Assembly: GCA_020025305.1 (NCBI GenBank)
Contig: JAHHSG010000022.1
Coordinates: 1-30,997, forward strand
Source: Oscillospiraceae bacterium
GTDB taxonomy: Bacteria; Bacillota; Clostridia; Oscillospirales; Oscillospiraceae
Direction of reading: 5' to 3'
DNA: 30,997 bases
How positions within the stretch are numbered: the first letter of the stretch is position 1; each line of letters begins with the position of its first letter. A program made the position numbers and the translations under genes. Positions 8,215 through 15,765 of the stretch are shown piece after piece. The notes beneath the pieces are model-generated. The model was not told where the DNA came from, ran no database searches, and was given only the letters and a program-made list of their open reading frames with translations.

Positions 8215-11200
8215 TTAAAATTCTTCCTCGTCGCTGTCAAAGGAAGCACTCACTTCCTCATCGGCCACATACTCATAACCGGCATCCGCCAGCTCGCCTG
8301 CGTCTGCGTAACGGTTCTCCCGCTCGCTGTCGTCGTCCATGCGGGCCAGATTGAACGTATCCATGGCGTCCTCGTCTTCTTTCAGTTCGATCTGGTTGCC
8401 GTCCTCGTCCAGCACCTGGATATCCAAGCACAGGGCCTGCAGCTCCTTGACCAGAACCTTGAAGGACTCAGGCACACCGGGAGTAGGTACGTTATGTCCC
8501 TTAACAATGGCCTCATAGGTGCGCACACGCCCCGTAACGTCATCGGACTTCACGGTCAGGATCTCCTGCAGCGTATAGGAAGCACCATAAGCCTCCAGAG
8601 CCCAAACTTCCATCTCACCGAAGCGCTGGCCGCCAAACTGAGCCTTGCCGCCCAGAGGCTGCTGGGTCACCAGAGAGTAGGGGCCGGTGGAACGGGCATG
8701 AATCTTATCGTCAACCAGATGGTGCAGCTTGAGGAAGTACACATAGCCCACAGTTACCTTATTATCAAAGCGCTCGCCGGTACGTCCATCATACAGCCAG
8801 CTCTTGCCCTCGGGGTCCAGACCCGCCAGTGTCAGTGCCTCGGTAATATCCTTATCGGTAGCACCGTCGAAGATGGGGGTCGCCACCTTCCAGCCCAGCG
8901 TCTTGGCTGCATAGCCCAGATGGACCTCCAGCACCTGACCGATGTTCATACGGGAGGGAACGCCCAGGGGGTTCAGCACGATATCCAGAGGCGTACCATC
9001 GGGCAGGAAAGGCATATCCTCCTGCGGCAGCACACGGGAAACAACACCCTTGTTACCGTGACGGCCGGCCATCTTATCGCCCACCTGAATCTTGCGGCGC
9101 TGTGCGATATACACACGAACCACCTGATTGACACCGGGATTCAGTTCATCGCCGTTCTCACGGGTAAATACCTTGGCATCCACAATGATGCCGCTCTCGC
9201 CGTGGGGTACCTTCAAAGAGGTATCGCGAACCTCACGGGCCTTCTCACCAAAGATGGCACGCAGCAGCCGCTCCTCCGCCGTCAGGTCGGTCTCCCCCTT
9301 AGGCGTGACCTTACCCACCAGAATATCACCGGCGTGTACCTCGGCGCCGACACGGATGATACCGCGCTCGTCCAGATCCTTCAGCGCATCCTCGCCCACA
9401 TTGGGGATGTCGCGGGTGATTTCCTCCGGCCCCAGCTTGGTATCACGGGCATCGATCTCGTACTCTTCAATATGGATGGAGGTATACACATCCTCCTTCA
9501 CCAGCCGCTCGTTGAGCAGCACGGCGTCCTCGTAGTTATAACCTTCCCAAGTCATGAAGCCCACCAGGATATTGCGGCCCAGAGCAATTTCGCCCTGATC
9601 GGTGGCAGGGCCGTCGGCCAGCACGGTGGGCTCCGCACCGCCGGTGACACGATCACCCACGGAGACAATAGGATGCTGATTGATGCAGGTGCCGTGGTTG
9701 GACCGCAGGAACTTAATGAGCTTATAGTCCTTGGTTTCGCCGCTGTCGTACTTGACGGAGACGGAGTTGGCGTCCACCTTGGTCACCACGCCGTCGCCCT
9801 CGGCCAGCACAGCCACCTCAGAGTCGAGGCAGATCTTGTGCTCCATACCGGTACCGACAATGGGAGCCTCCGGCTTCAGCAGAGGCACCGCCTGACGCTG
9901 CATGTTTGCGCCCATCAGTGCACGGTTTGCGTCATCGTTGGGCAGGAAGGGAATCATAGCCGTTGCGATGGAGACCATCATGCGGGGTGAAACATCGATA
10001 AAGTCCACATGGTTGCGCTCCACCTCCACGATTTCGTCGCGGTGGCGGCAGGTAATACGCTTATTCACCAAGCAGCCATTCTCATCCACAGGCTCGGCTG
10101 CCTGCCCCACCACATACTGATCCTCCACATCCGCTGTCATGTAGGTAATATCGTCAGAGACATGGCAGGTCTCGTGATCTACGGCGCGGAAAGGTGCCTC
10201 GATAAAGCCGTACTCATTGATACGGGCATAGGTGGCCAGATAGGAGATCAGGCCGATGTTGGGACCTTCGGGGGTCTCAATGGGGCACATACGGCCGTAG
10301 TGGCTGTAGTGCACGTCTCGCACTTCCATGTTGGCACGCTCACGGCTCAAACCGCCGGGGCCCAGTGCAGACAGTCGGCGCTTATGGGTCAGCTCTGCCA
10401 GAGGATTGGTCTGATCCATGAACTGGCTCAGGGGCGAAGAGCCGAAGAACTCCTTGATGGCAGCAGTCACAGGGCGGATATTGATGAGGCTCTGGGGCGT
10501 CACGATATCCAGATCCTGAATGGTCATACGCTCACGAATGACACGCTCCATTCGGCTGAAGCCAATGCGGAACTGGTTTTGCAGCAGTTCACCCACACAG
10601 CGCAGGCGGCGGTTCCCCAGATGGTCAATATCGTCCTTGGTCACCAAATTGTTGGCCAGGGCGTTCATATAGTTAATAGATCCGAAGATATCATCAATAA
10701 TGATATGCTTAGGCACCAGTGCGTCGGCATGGAGGCGGCACTGCTCAATGAGTTCCTCCCCCTCATACTGACTGAGCAATTCCTGCAGCACGTCAAACCG
10801 GACGCGCTCCTTAATGCCGCACTTCTCCACCGGATCGAAGTCCACATAGTGGGTCATGTCGCACATGTGATTGCCGAAAATTTTAATGGTATTGCCGTTA
10901 TCCAGCGTGACGGCAACCTCGGATACGCCAATGGCATCCAATTGACGGCACTCATCCGCTGTGATCACATGGCCTTCCTCGTAGAGGATCTCACCGGTGG
11001 CAGGATCGGCTACGGGCATAGCCAGCTTCTGATCCTTGGCACGGGCCCACAAGGTCAGCTTTTTATTGAACTTATAGCGGCCCACGATACTCAGATCGTA
11101 GCGGCGGGGATCGAAGAACAGGTTCTGGATCAGGGTCTCGGCGCTGTCCACCGTGGGGGGCTCGCCGGGACGCAGCTTGCGATAGATCTCCAGCAGGGCC

Positions 11201-11898
11201 TCTTCATAGGTCTTGCAGGTATCCTTCTCCAGCGTGGCGACAATGCGGGGATCATCACCGAAGCGTTCCAGAATCTCGGCGTCGGTCTTGAGACCCAGCG
11301 CACGGATCAGGCAGGTGATGGGCAGCTTGCGGTTTTTGTCGATACGCACCCAGAAAATTTCAGAGGTGTCGGTCTCGTACTCCAACCATGCGCCGCGGTA
11401 GGGGATCACCGTGCTGGTCATCAGCGGCAAATCGGTCTTCAGGTCGATCTCCTTGCCATAATAGATGCCGGGAGAACGGACGATCTGGCTGACCACCACA
11501 CGCTCGGCACCGTTAATGACGAAGGTACCGGAATGGGTCATCAGGGGGAAATCTCCCATAAAGATCTCCTGCTCCTTGATCTCGCCGGTTTCCTTGTTGT
11601 GCAGACGCACATTGACCTTCATCGGAGCGGCATACGTGGCATCACGCGCCTTGCACTCCTCCACATCATATTTGGGCTTCTCGTCCATGCTGTAGTCAAT
11701 GAAGCTCAGCTCCAGATTCCCGGCATAGTCGCTGATGGAGGCCACATCCGCAAATACCTCACGCAGACCGGTATCCAGGAACCACTGGTAGGACTTCTTC
11801 TGGATCTCCAGCAGGTTGGGCATGGCCATGACCTCTTCGTGTCTGGCAAAATTCTTGCGCAGGGTTTTGCCATAGTACTTGTCCTTGGGCATCTTCAA
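8215..11898 (-). CDS. rpoB: DNA-directed RNA polymerase subunit beta (TTG start likely)
   Basis: Beta contributes the rifampicin pocket and part of the active site of RNA polymerase. The product has 1227 residues, close to the clostridial norm. The rifampicin region at about 485-517 reads SSPLSQFMDQTNPL then ELTHKRRLSALGPGG, with the usual resistance positions all in the sensitive state. Other hallmarks are GYNYEDAVLLNE, GRHGNKGVVSRV and NPLGVPSRMNIGQ. The TTG at 11,898 has AAAGG 8 bases upstream; an ATG two codons later (11,892) is a possible alternative at 14 bases. The leader is about 180 bases, with a perfect 7-bp hairpin (12,047-12,066). rplL is not upstream, which is unusual. Confidence 0.97.
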   Translation of the reverse strand: MKMPKDKYYGKTLRKNFARHEEVMAMPNLLEIQKKSYQWFLDTGLREVFADVASISDYAGNLELSFIDYSMDEKPKYDVEECKARDATYAAPMKVNVRLHNKETGEIKEQEIFMGDFPLMTHSGTFVINGAERVVVSQIVRSPGIYYGKEIDLKTDLPLMTSTVIPYRGAWLEYETDTSEIFWVRIDKNRKLPITCLIRALGLKTDAEILERFGDDPRIVATLEKDTCKTYEEALLEIYRKLRPGEPPTVDSAETLIQNLFFDPRRYDLSIVGRYKFNKKLTLWARAKDQKLAMPVADPATGEILYEEGHVITADECRQLDAIGVSEVAVTLDNGNTIKIFGNHMCDMTHYVDFDPVEKCGIKERVRFDVLQELLSQYEGEELIEQCRLHADALVPKHIIIDDIFGSINYMNALANNLVTKDDIDHLGNRRLRCVGELLQNQFRIGFSRMERVIRERMTIQDLDIVTPQSLINIRPVTAAIKEFFGSSPLSQFMDQTNPLAELTHKRRLSALGPGGLSRERANMEVRDVHYSHYGRMCPIETPEGPNIGLISYLATYARINEYGFIEAPFRAVDHETCHVSDDITYMTADVEDQYVVGQAAEPVDENGCLVNKRITCRHRDEIVEVERNHVDFIDVSPRMMVSIATAMIPFLPNDDANRALMGANMQRQAVPLLKPEAPIVGTGMEHKICLDSEVAVLAEGDGVVTKVDANSVSVKYDSGETKDYKLIKFLRSNHGTCINQHPIVSVGDRVTGGAEPTVLADGPATDQGEIALGRNILVGFMTWEGYNYEDAVLLNERLVKEDVYTSIHIEEYEIDARDTKLGPEEITRDIPNVGEDALKDLDERGIIRVGAEVHAGDILVGKVTPKGETDLTAEERLLRAIFGEKAREVRDTSLKVPHGESGIIVDAKVFTRENGDELNPGVNQVVRVYIAQRRKIQVGDKMAGRHGNKGVVSRVLPQEDMPFLPDGTPLDIVLNPLGVPSRMNIGQVLEVHLGYAAKTLGWKVATPIFDGATDKDITEALTLAGLDPEGKSWLYDGRTGERFDNKVTVGYVYFLKLHHLVDDKIHARSTGPYSLVTQQPLGGKAQFGGQRFGEMEVWALEAYGASYTLQEILTVKSDDVTGRVRTYEAIVKGHNVPTPGVPESFKVLVKELQALCLDIQVLDEDGNQIELKEDEDAMDTFNLARMDDDSERENRYADAGELADAGYEYVADEEVSASFDSDEEEF

Positions 11899-12086
11899 TA
11901 CTCACGCCTTTCTTTTCAAAGTTTCGTCAACATTCGCTCTAGAAGGATCGCTTCTTTTTCCTCGACACGCACGGAGCAGTTGTCTCATTTATCTCTGTCC
12001 CGCTTGTCATTTCTGAAAAAAGGTGGTATAGTAACACTACGGTTTAAATGGGCTGATTTGCCCATTCCTCCGAATATAAGCGATTT

Positions 12087-12115
12087 ATTCTACCATAAGA
12101 ATTTTCGCTTGTCAA
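12087..12115 (-). promoter_or_regulatory. Predicted strong sigma-A promoter of rpoBC
   Basis: On the minus strand a perfect TTGACA (12,110-12,115) is followed after 17 bases by TAGAAT (12,087-12,092). It would start transcription near 12,080, giving an untranslated leader of about 180 bases before rpoB. It is the only strong promoter seen upstream of rpoB and fits the absence of rplJL. Confidence 0.82.
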
Positions 12116-12372
12116 CCGTTTTTGTGTGATCCGAAGAAATTTCGGGTCTTTTTTTATGAAAACTGCAAAAATCTTCTGTGACAGTGCACCGCATCTCAGT
12201 TCCCAGACAGTAGGACAGACTGCCTGGGAATTGGGATGATTTTTATGTCCGAGGGGGATTCCGAACAAACGCTATGCACCAGAGCTCAAAAATTTCGTGT
12301 CCGGGCGAATGGATACGGACGGACTATTTTGTTTCTGCAGCGCTGCGACAACAGGGGAACAGAGATAAAAGG
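12116..12372. other. Non-coding gap between the rpoBC promoter and the Wzy-like gene's terminator
   Basis: No convincing gene is visible here. A 12-bp hairpin occupies 12,200-12,230. One of its pairs is G-U if read from the minus strand but A-C if read from the plus strand, which weakly favours a minus-strand RNA. A smaller dyad, CCGAA with TTCGG followed by a T-run on the plus strand (about 12,133-12,155), resembles a plus-strand terminator, but no gene for it is apparent. A 49-codon plus-strand frame starting near 12,246 ends inside the downstream palindrome and matches nothing I know. Confidence 0.4.
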
Positions 12373-12413
12373 AAAGGGCTTGCAGTCTGTGTAACACAGA
12401 CTGCAAGCCCTTT
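12373..12413. terminator. Long palindromic terminator after the Wzy-like gene
   Basis: A near-perfect palindrome pairs 12,373-12,392 with 12,394-12,413 (in practice an 18-bp stem with a tetraloop). T-rich sequence lies on both sides, so it can terminate in either direction. It lies 80 bases downstream of the Wzy-like stop on the minus strand. Its core AAAGGGCTTGC-GTCTG is shared, with one compensated base pair, with the palindrome at 30,652-30,692. Confidence 0.8.
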
Positions 12414-12492
12414 TTGCATCCTGAACAGTTTTTGTATGGTCTCCTATGTAAGGATCACTTCATAATTTTACATGCCATAGGGCATTTGCAGC

Positions 12493-13950
12493 TTATTTCC
12501 GCAGTGCCGGTTCCCATGGCCCAATCCAGATACGATACCAGCCGGTATTCAGCTGTGCCAATGTCAAAACCGGGTCTCCCACCGCCTCTTCCACTGCCGC
12601 AAATGCCATCGTCATCATGACAGCATTGGGAAAGGGGCAAAACTCTCCGGGGTTAACCATAGACACCATCAGCATCCCCAGATAGCAAAGGCCCAGCATA
12701 TTCGACCACGCATTGTGCCCGCTGCGCAGCAAAGACACACGGTCATGAATCAATACGCCATAGGCCACAATCCCCAGCATCCCCATACTGCCCATCACTT
12801 GGGCAGGAAGATTGTGATAGAACACCATGCTGCCCTCCACCACGGGGTAAAGATCCGCATTGGCCGGATTGCTCAAGCCAATGCCGAAGAGCGGATAGTG
12901 CAGGAAATCCTCAACGCTCCGTGCCAACAGCTGCAAGCGGATCATATTGCTTCCATGGAAATCATTTTCTCCTGTGCGCCCGCCCAACGCCACCGTCAGG
13001 ATCAAGGGGCTCAGGAGCAACACCGCACCAGCACCCAGCAGCAGGATTTTGCGCATCAGCTTCTTAGAAATCACACCCCATCGCACCAGATAGCAGCAGC
13101 AAAGCAGCAATTCTACAGCGCCAAGCAGCAGTCCCATGCGGCTGCCAGTCACCGTCAAAGAGGCTGTCAATACCGCCGCCGAGAGGAGGTGTGCTTTATG
13201 CTTGATAGCGAAAGCAAAGGGCACCGGCAGCGTGGTCAGCAGCACGGTAGTCACAAAATTTCTCCACCGCAGATCCGGTGCCACATGAATGGCAGCGGCA
13301 GGATCCCAGTTCTCTATGTAAGCCCAGAGAATCACTCCCGCAGCACACAAACCCATGGTGTAGAATATCCCGGCAAAGCGCCGCAGCATCTCCTCCCCGC
13401 CCTCTTTGGCCATTTGGGCACGGGTCAGCAGGTACACGCCCAGCAGCATCACACCCAGCCCCAAAGAGTAATAAAGAGACATGGGCTTGAGTGCCTGCGC
13501 TTGTGAGATCGCTCCCATACCGCTCATTGCCGCCGCCGCAGAAACGAGCAGGAGCCCCCTGCAGCTGCGGCCGATCCGCAGTTCCAGCGGCCAGACCAAA
13601 AGATGGGCCACCAGAGACACCGCAGCAACCAGAGCCAATGGCAGACAGGGCAAAAACGCCCCCATGTCCGTATAGTGCTCCGTAGCCAGCAGTGTCATCA
13701 CGCATATAGATGACATGCCAGCCAGTATATCCGGACAGAACAAAAACATGCATGCTGTGATCACCAGCATCACCGATACGCCCAGAACAGCTTGGTGAAA
13801 CACCACCGCGCTTAACGTAATGCCCAATAGCAGCGGAAAATAAAATTTTCCCCGCCACAGTCGTTCCATCGCCTCACATAAGGCGCAAAACAGCATATAA
13901 CAGCGGTGGCGTATCCCCATAGCTTGCGCATAAAAGGAATCACCTTTCAT
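12493..13950 (-). CDS. O-antigen ligase/polymerase-type (Wzy/WaaL) membrane protein
   Basis: This polytopic membrane protein of 485 residues has about ten to twelve hydrophobic segments. Family marks are GSRMG (269-273) in a membrane helix, FGIGLSNP (355-362), and the conserved large-loop histidine region YHNLPAQVMGSMGMLGIVAYG (His379). That pattern is typical of the Wzy_C domain. Such proteins polymerise or ligate lipid-linked glycans on the outer face of the membrane; in a Gram-positive the product would be a capsular or teichoic-type polymer. I chose the ATG at 13,950, which has AAAAGG 10 bases upstream. The in-frame ATG at 13,968 has a purine run directly against it. No other glycan genes are nearby, so the substrate cannot be inferred. 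Confidence 0.75.
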   Translation of the reverse strand: MKGDSFYAQAMGIRHRCYMLFCALCEAMERLWRGKFYFPLLLGITLSAVVFHQAVLGVSVMLVITACMFLFCPDILAGMSSICVMTLLATEHYTDMGAFLPCLPLALVAAVSLVAHLLVWPLELRIGRSCRGLLLVSAAAAMSGMGAISQAQALKPMSLYYSLGLGVMLLGVYLLTRAQMAKEGGEEMLRRFAGIFYTMGLCAAGVILWAYIENWDPAAAIHVAPDLRWRNFVTTVLLTTLPVPFAFAIKHKAHLLSAAVLTASLTVTGSRMGLLLGAVELLLCCCYLVRWGVISKKLMRKILLLGAGAVLLLSPLILTVALGGRTGENDFHGSNMIRLQLLARSVEDFLHYPLFGIGLSNPANADLYPVVEGSMVFYHNLPAQVMGSMGMLGIVAYGVLIHDRVSLLRSGHNAWSNMLGLCYLGMLMVSMVNPGEFCPFPNAVMMTMAFAAVEEAVGDPVLTLAQLNTGWYRIWIGPWEPALRK

Positions 13951-14125
13951 ATTTTTTTGCCTTTTCATCCTTGTATCGGTCTTCCCTTCCGACGCAAGAT
14001 GCCTTTCAACAAACTTTTTTCACCATCCCTCTTCCGCAGGATGGCCCTCCATGCATTTTTTATGCATTTGTGAACTTTTTATGTACAAATTTTAATCAGA
14101 TCTTTCACATTATCTGATTCATGCA

Positions 14126-14154
14126 ATTTTACCACACAAAACAAAAAGATTCAA
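14126..14154 (-). promoter_or_regulatory. Predicted promoter of the Wzy-like gene
   Basis: On the minus strand TTGAAT (14,149-14,154) is followed after 17 bases by TAAAAT (14,126-14,131). Transcription would start near 14,119, leaving a leader of about 170 bases that contains a short dyad TCAGAT/ATCTGA (about 14,096-14,117) and an ATGCAT repeat. No other feature explains the AT-rich 13,969-14,290 stretch. Confidence 0.65.
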
Positions 14155-14294
14155 TTCGTTGTTTCTGTTTTCCACCTGCTCTTTCGCACAAAAATAGTTG
14201 CCTCCGAAATCCATTTTATGTATATTTTGGCTATCCATTATCCTCTGCATGGTGTCTTTTTTGTGATCTTGTCACGGTAACTCCTGCAGGTGCA

Positions 14295-14303
14295 TGATAT
14301 AGT
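14295..14303 (+). promoter_or_regulatory. Possible extended -10 element for the rubredoxin gene
   Basis: TGA directly precedes TATAGT (14,298-14,303), matching an extended -10 element, 30 bases before the rubredoxin start. No good -35 box is found at the usual spacing. This is a weak prediction. Confidence 0.35.
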
Positions 14304-14332
14304 AAACCCACAACAGGAAAGGAGCACACCAT

Positions 14333-14500
14333 ATGAAAACCTACATCTGCTCCATCTGCGGTTATCTCTATCATGAGACGGACGGCAGCCCCCAAGAGGG
14401 AATCTCCCCGGGTACGTTATGGGAGAATCTCCCCGCCCAATGGGTCTGCCCTTTGTGCCGCGCGGCCAAGAGTGCGTTTCACGAAACACGCAGCGTATAG
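14333..14500 (+). CDS. Rubredoxin
   Basis: This is a 55-residue iron protein that carries single electrons at a Fe(Cys)4 centre, typically feeding rubrerythrin, NROR or flavodiiron oxygen-detoxifying systems in anaerobes. Both iron-binding halves are present: YICSICGYLYH (Cys6, Cys9) and WVCPLCRAAKSAF (Cys39, Cys42). The aromatic Tyr4, Tyr11, Trp37 and Phe49 that pack the core in the family are also seen. The second knuckle reads CPLCRA where classical rubredoxins have CPxCGA: the glycine is replaced by arginine. The ATG has GGAAAGGAG about 8 bases upstream. It stands alone, with a terminator 56 bases after its stop; no partner oxidoreductase is in the window. Confidence 0.9.
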   Translation: MKTYICSICGYLYHETDGSPQEGISPGTLWENLPAQWVCPLCRAAKSAFHETRSV

Positions 14501-14556
14501 CGCCGCAGTCAACTATTTAGCTTTCATTCTTATATCTCCTCAAATCTAAAAAGAAG

Positions 14557-14595
14557 CGGCAGTGCATGGAGCATCCATGCATTGTCGTTTTCTTT
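14557..14595 (+). terminator. Rho-independent terminator after rubredoxin
   Basis: A 14-bp stem (14,557-14,570 with 14,574-14,587, including G-U pairs) closes a 3-base loop GCA. It is followed by TTTTCTTT at 14,588-14,595. Confidence 0.8.
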
Positions 14596-14629
14596 ATGCG
14601 CCTTTTCGAGCTTTTTGTGTATCTTTTTG

Positions 14630-14646
14630 GCAGGGAATCTCCCTGC
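14630..14646 (+). promoter_or_regulatory. Perfect palindrome just upstream of the DUF4097 promoter
   Basis: GCAGGGA (14,630-14,636) and TCCCTGC (14,640-14,646) form a perfect 7-bp dyad around ATC. It ends 6 bases before the predicted -35 box at 14,653, which is where an activator or repressor often binds. A second short terminator hairpin is an alternative reading, but the T-run is poor. Confidence 0.45.
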
Positions 14647-14652
14647 TGGTTC

Positions 14653-14681
14653 TTTACATCATTTTCTATGTCTGCTATACT
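14653..14681 (+). promoter_or_regulatory. Predicted promoter of the DUF4097 lipoprotein gene
   Basis: TTTACA (14,653-14,658), a 17-base spacer, then TATACT (14,676-14,681). It lies about 90 bases upstream of the gene start. The predicted transcription start falls in the first unit of the tandem repeat at 14,684-14,727. Confidence 0.65.
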
Positions 14682-14683
14682 TT

Positions 14684-14727
14684 ATAATTAGTATATTTTT
14701 ATTTCATAATTAGTATATTTTTATTTC
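14684..14727 (+). repeat. Perfect 22-bp tandem duplication at the DUF4097 transcription start
   Basis: Two identical 22-base units lie back to back (14,684-14,705 and 14,706-14,727). Each contains ATAATTAGTATA and a T-rich tail. The unit length is two helical turns, so both copies present the same face of the DNA. The array sits between the -10 box and the ribosome-binding site. It could be a duplicated operator or a recent replication slippage event. Confidence 0.9.
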
Positions 14728-14768
14728 TATCCGTCCGAGACTAAAGCAATAGAATGGAGTGTGATTTC

Positions 14769-15605
14769 ATGCTAAAAAATTTCATGGCAAGTCTCTTGTG
14801 CATTTCTCTTTTTCTGTTGACCGCCTGCCACACCGCCCCCCCATCCTCCCCCATGTCCAACAGTGGTCAGAACGATCTGCCCCTCCAAGCTGAGTCGCAG
14901 GCATTAGATTCCTTTGACTCCATTAAAATTGATGTGCTGGCGGCAGATATTTCCGTTATCCCCGGAGAGGAATGGTCTGTTTCTTACCATCTCTCAGACA
15001 AAGAACCCTTAACGCGTTTCGGCGTAGAGCAGGGCACGCTATACATTGAAACCACGTTTGATCCCCATGAGCGTTTCCAGCACAGAGATTGGTTTATCAC
15101 CGTCACCGTGCCTGCAGGCACTTCCTTAGAGGATGTGGAACTCGATACCATTTCCGGCAATGTAGAGATCCGAGGTTTTTCCTGTGACAGCGCCTCCTTG
15201 TCCTCTACCTCCGGAACAGTAGAGGCACAGGACATCCGCGCTGAGGATTTGAAAATGCACTCCACCTCCGAAAAAATCACGGTAGGCAAAGCCATCTGCG
15301 ATGACTTTGAAGCGGAGACCGTCTCCAGCGATGTCTATGCCGAGGGCGAGTTTGGTGAAATGGACATCTCCACCGTTTCCGGGGACACAGAAGTAATCGG
15401 TTCGGTCTCTTCCGAAGGAGCGCTTGAAAGTGTTTCCGGCGACATCACGCTTTCTATAAGCCACGATGCTTCTATCCAAGCAAACAGCCGTGGAACGATC
15501 CTGCTGAACGGTACTAAATCGGATAGTCTCAGCACATCCAGCAGCGGCGTGCTCATCACCATCAAATCCGTGTCCGGTGATCTTGCCATCCAGACGACGC
15601 CGTAA
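14769..15605 (+). CDS. DUF4097-type beta-helical lipoprotein
   Basis: This is a 278-residue predicted lipoprotein. The signal peptide MLKNFMASLLCISLFLLTAC has a lipobox LTAC, giving lipidated Cys20 on the outer face of the membrane. A Ser/Pro linker follows, then short repeating strands such as DTISGNVEIRG, SSTSGTVEAQD, TVSGDTEVIG, SVSGDITLSIS and SVSGDLAIQT. This 'xxSGDxxv' periodicity is typical of the DUF4097 right-handed beta-helix family, whose function is unknown. I chose the ATG at 14,769 because GGAG lies 9 bases upstream. The earlier in-frame ATG at 14,754 overlaps that site. In many Firmicutes DUF4097 genes accompany stress-responsive regulator genes; none is adjacent here. Confidence 0.8.
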   Translation: MLKNFMASLLCISLFLLTACHTAPPSSPMSNSGQNDLPLQAESQALDSFDSIKIDVLAADISVIPGEEWSVSYHLSDKEPLTRFGVEQGTLYIETTFDPHERFQHRDWFITVTVPAGTSLEDVELDTISGNVEIRGFSCDSASLSSTSGTVEAQDIRAEDLKMHSTSEKITVGKAICDDFEAETVSSDVYAEGEFGEMDISTVSGDTEVIGSVSSEGALESVSGDITLSISHDASIQANSRGTILLNGTKSDSLSTSSSGVLITIKSVSGDLAIQTTP

Positions 15606-15715
15606 CTCCCCCGCACAGGGCTTGCTCCCATTTGACTGTGCCGCTTAGTTCGGCCTGTCCAACCCATGCCCGGATGCAGCCCCCCTTCTCTTTATAAACT
15701 TACAAGCACGAAAAG

Positions 15716-15761
15716 AGCCGGCCTACAAGGAACCGATTCCTGTAGGCCGGCTTTCTATTTT
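15716..15761. terminator. Bidirectional terminator between the DUF4097 gene and the recombinase remnant
   Basis: A long inverted repeat (AGCCGGCCTAC paired with GTAGGCCGGCT, extended through AAGGAA/TTCCT with one bulge) spans 15,716-15,751. T-rich sequence follows on the plus strand (TTTCTATTTT), and CTCTTTTCG follows on the minus strand. It can end the DUF4097 transcript and would also have ended the original recombinase gene from the other side. Confidence 0.8.
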
Positions 15762-15765
15762 GCGC

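Noticed and set aside
4069..9990. A 1973-codon open frame on the plus strand opposite rpoC and rpoB
   Set aside because: It runs antisense to two certain genes, its composition (His, Leu and Gly rich, repetitive) is that of a mirror frame of biased codons, and it has no ribosome-binding site or recognisable domain.
10009..12129. A 706-codon plus-strand frame opposite rpoB that extends into its promoter
   Set aside because: Antisense shadow of rpoB; no start signal or domain. Its end near a small plus-strand hairpin looks coincidental.
12044..12268. A 74-codon minus-strand frame overlapping the rpoBC promoter
   Set aside because: It covers the strong promoter, has no domain and shows no coding-like composition.
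12246..12395. A 49-codon plus-strand frame upstream of the rpoBC promoter
   Set aside because: It ends inside a terminator palindrome, has only a weak ribosome-binding site and resembles no known protein.
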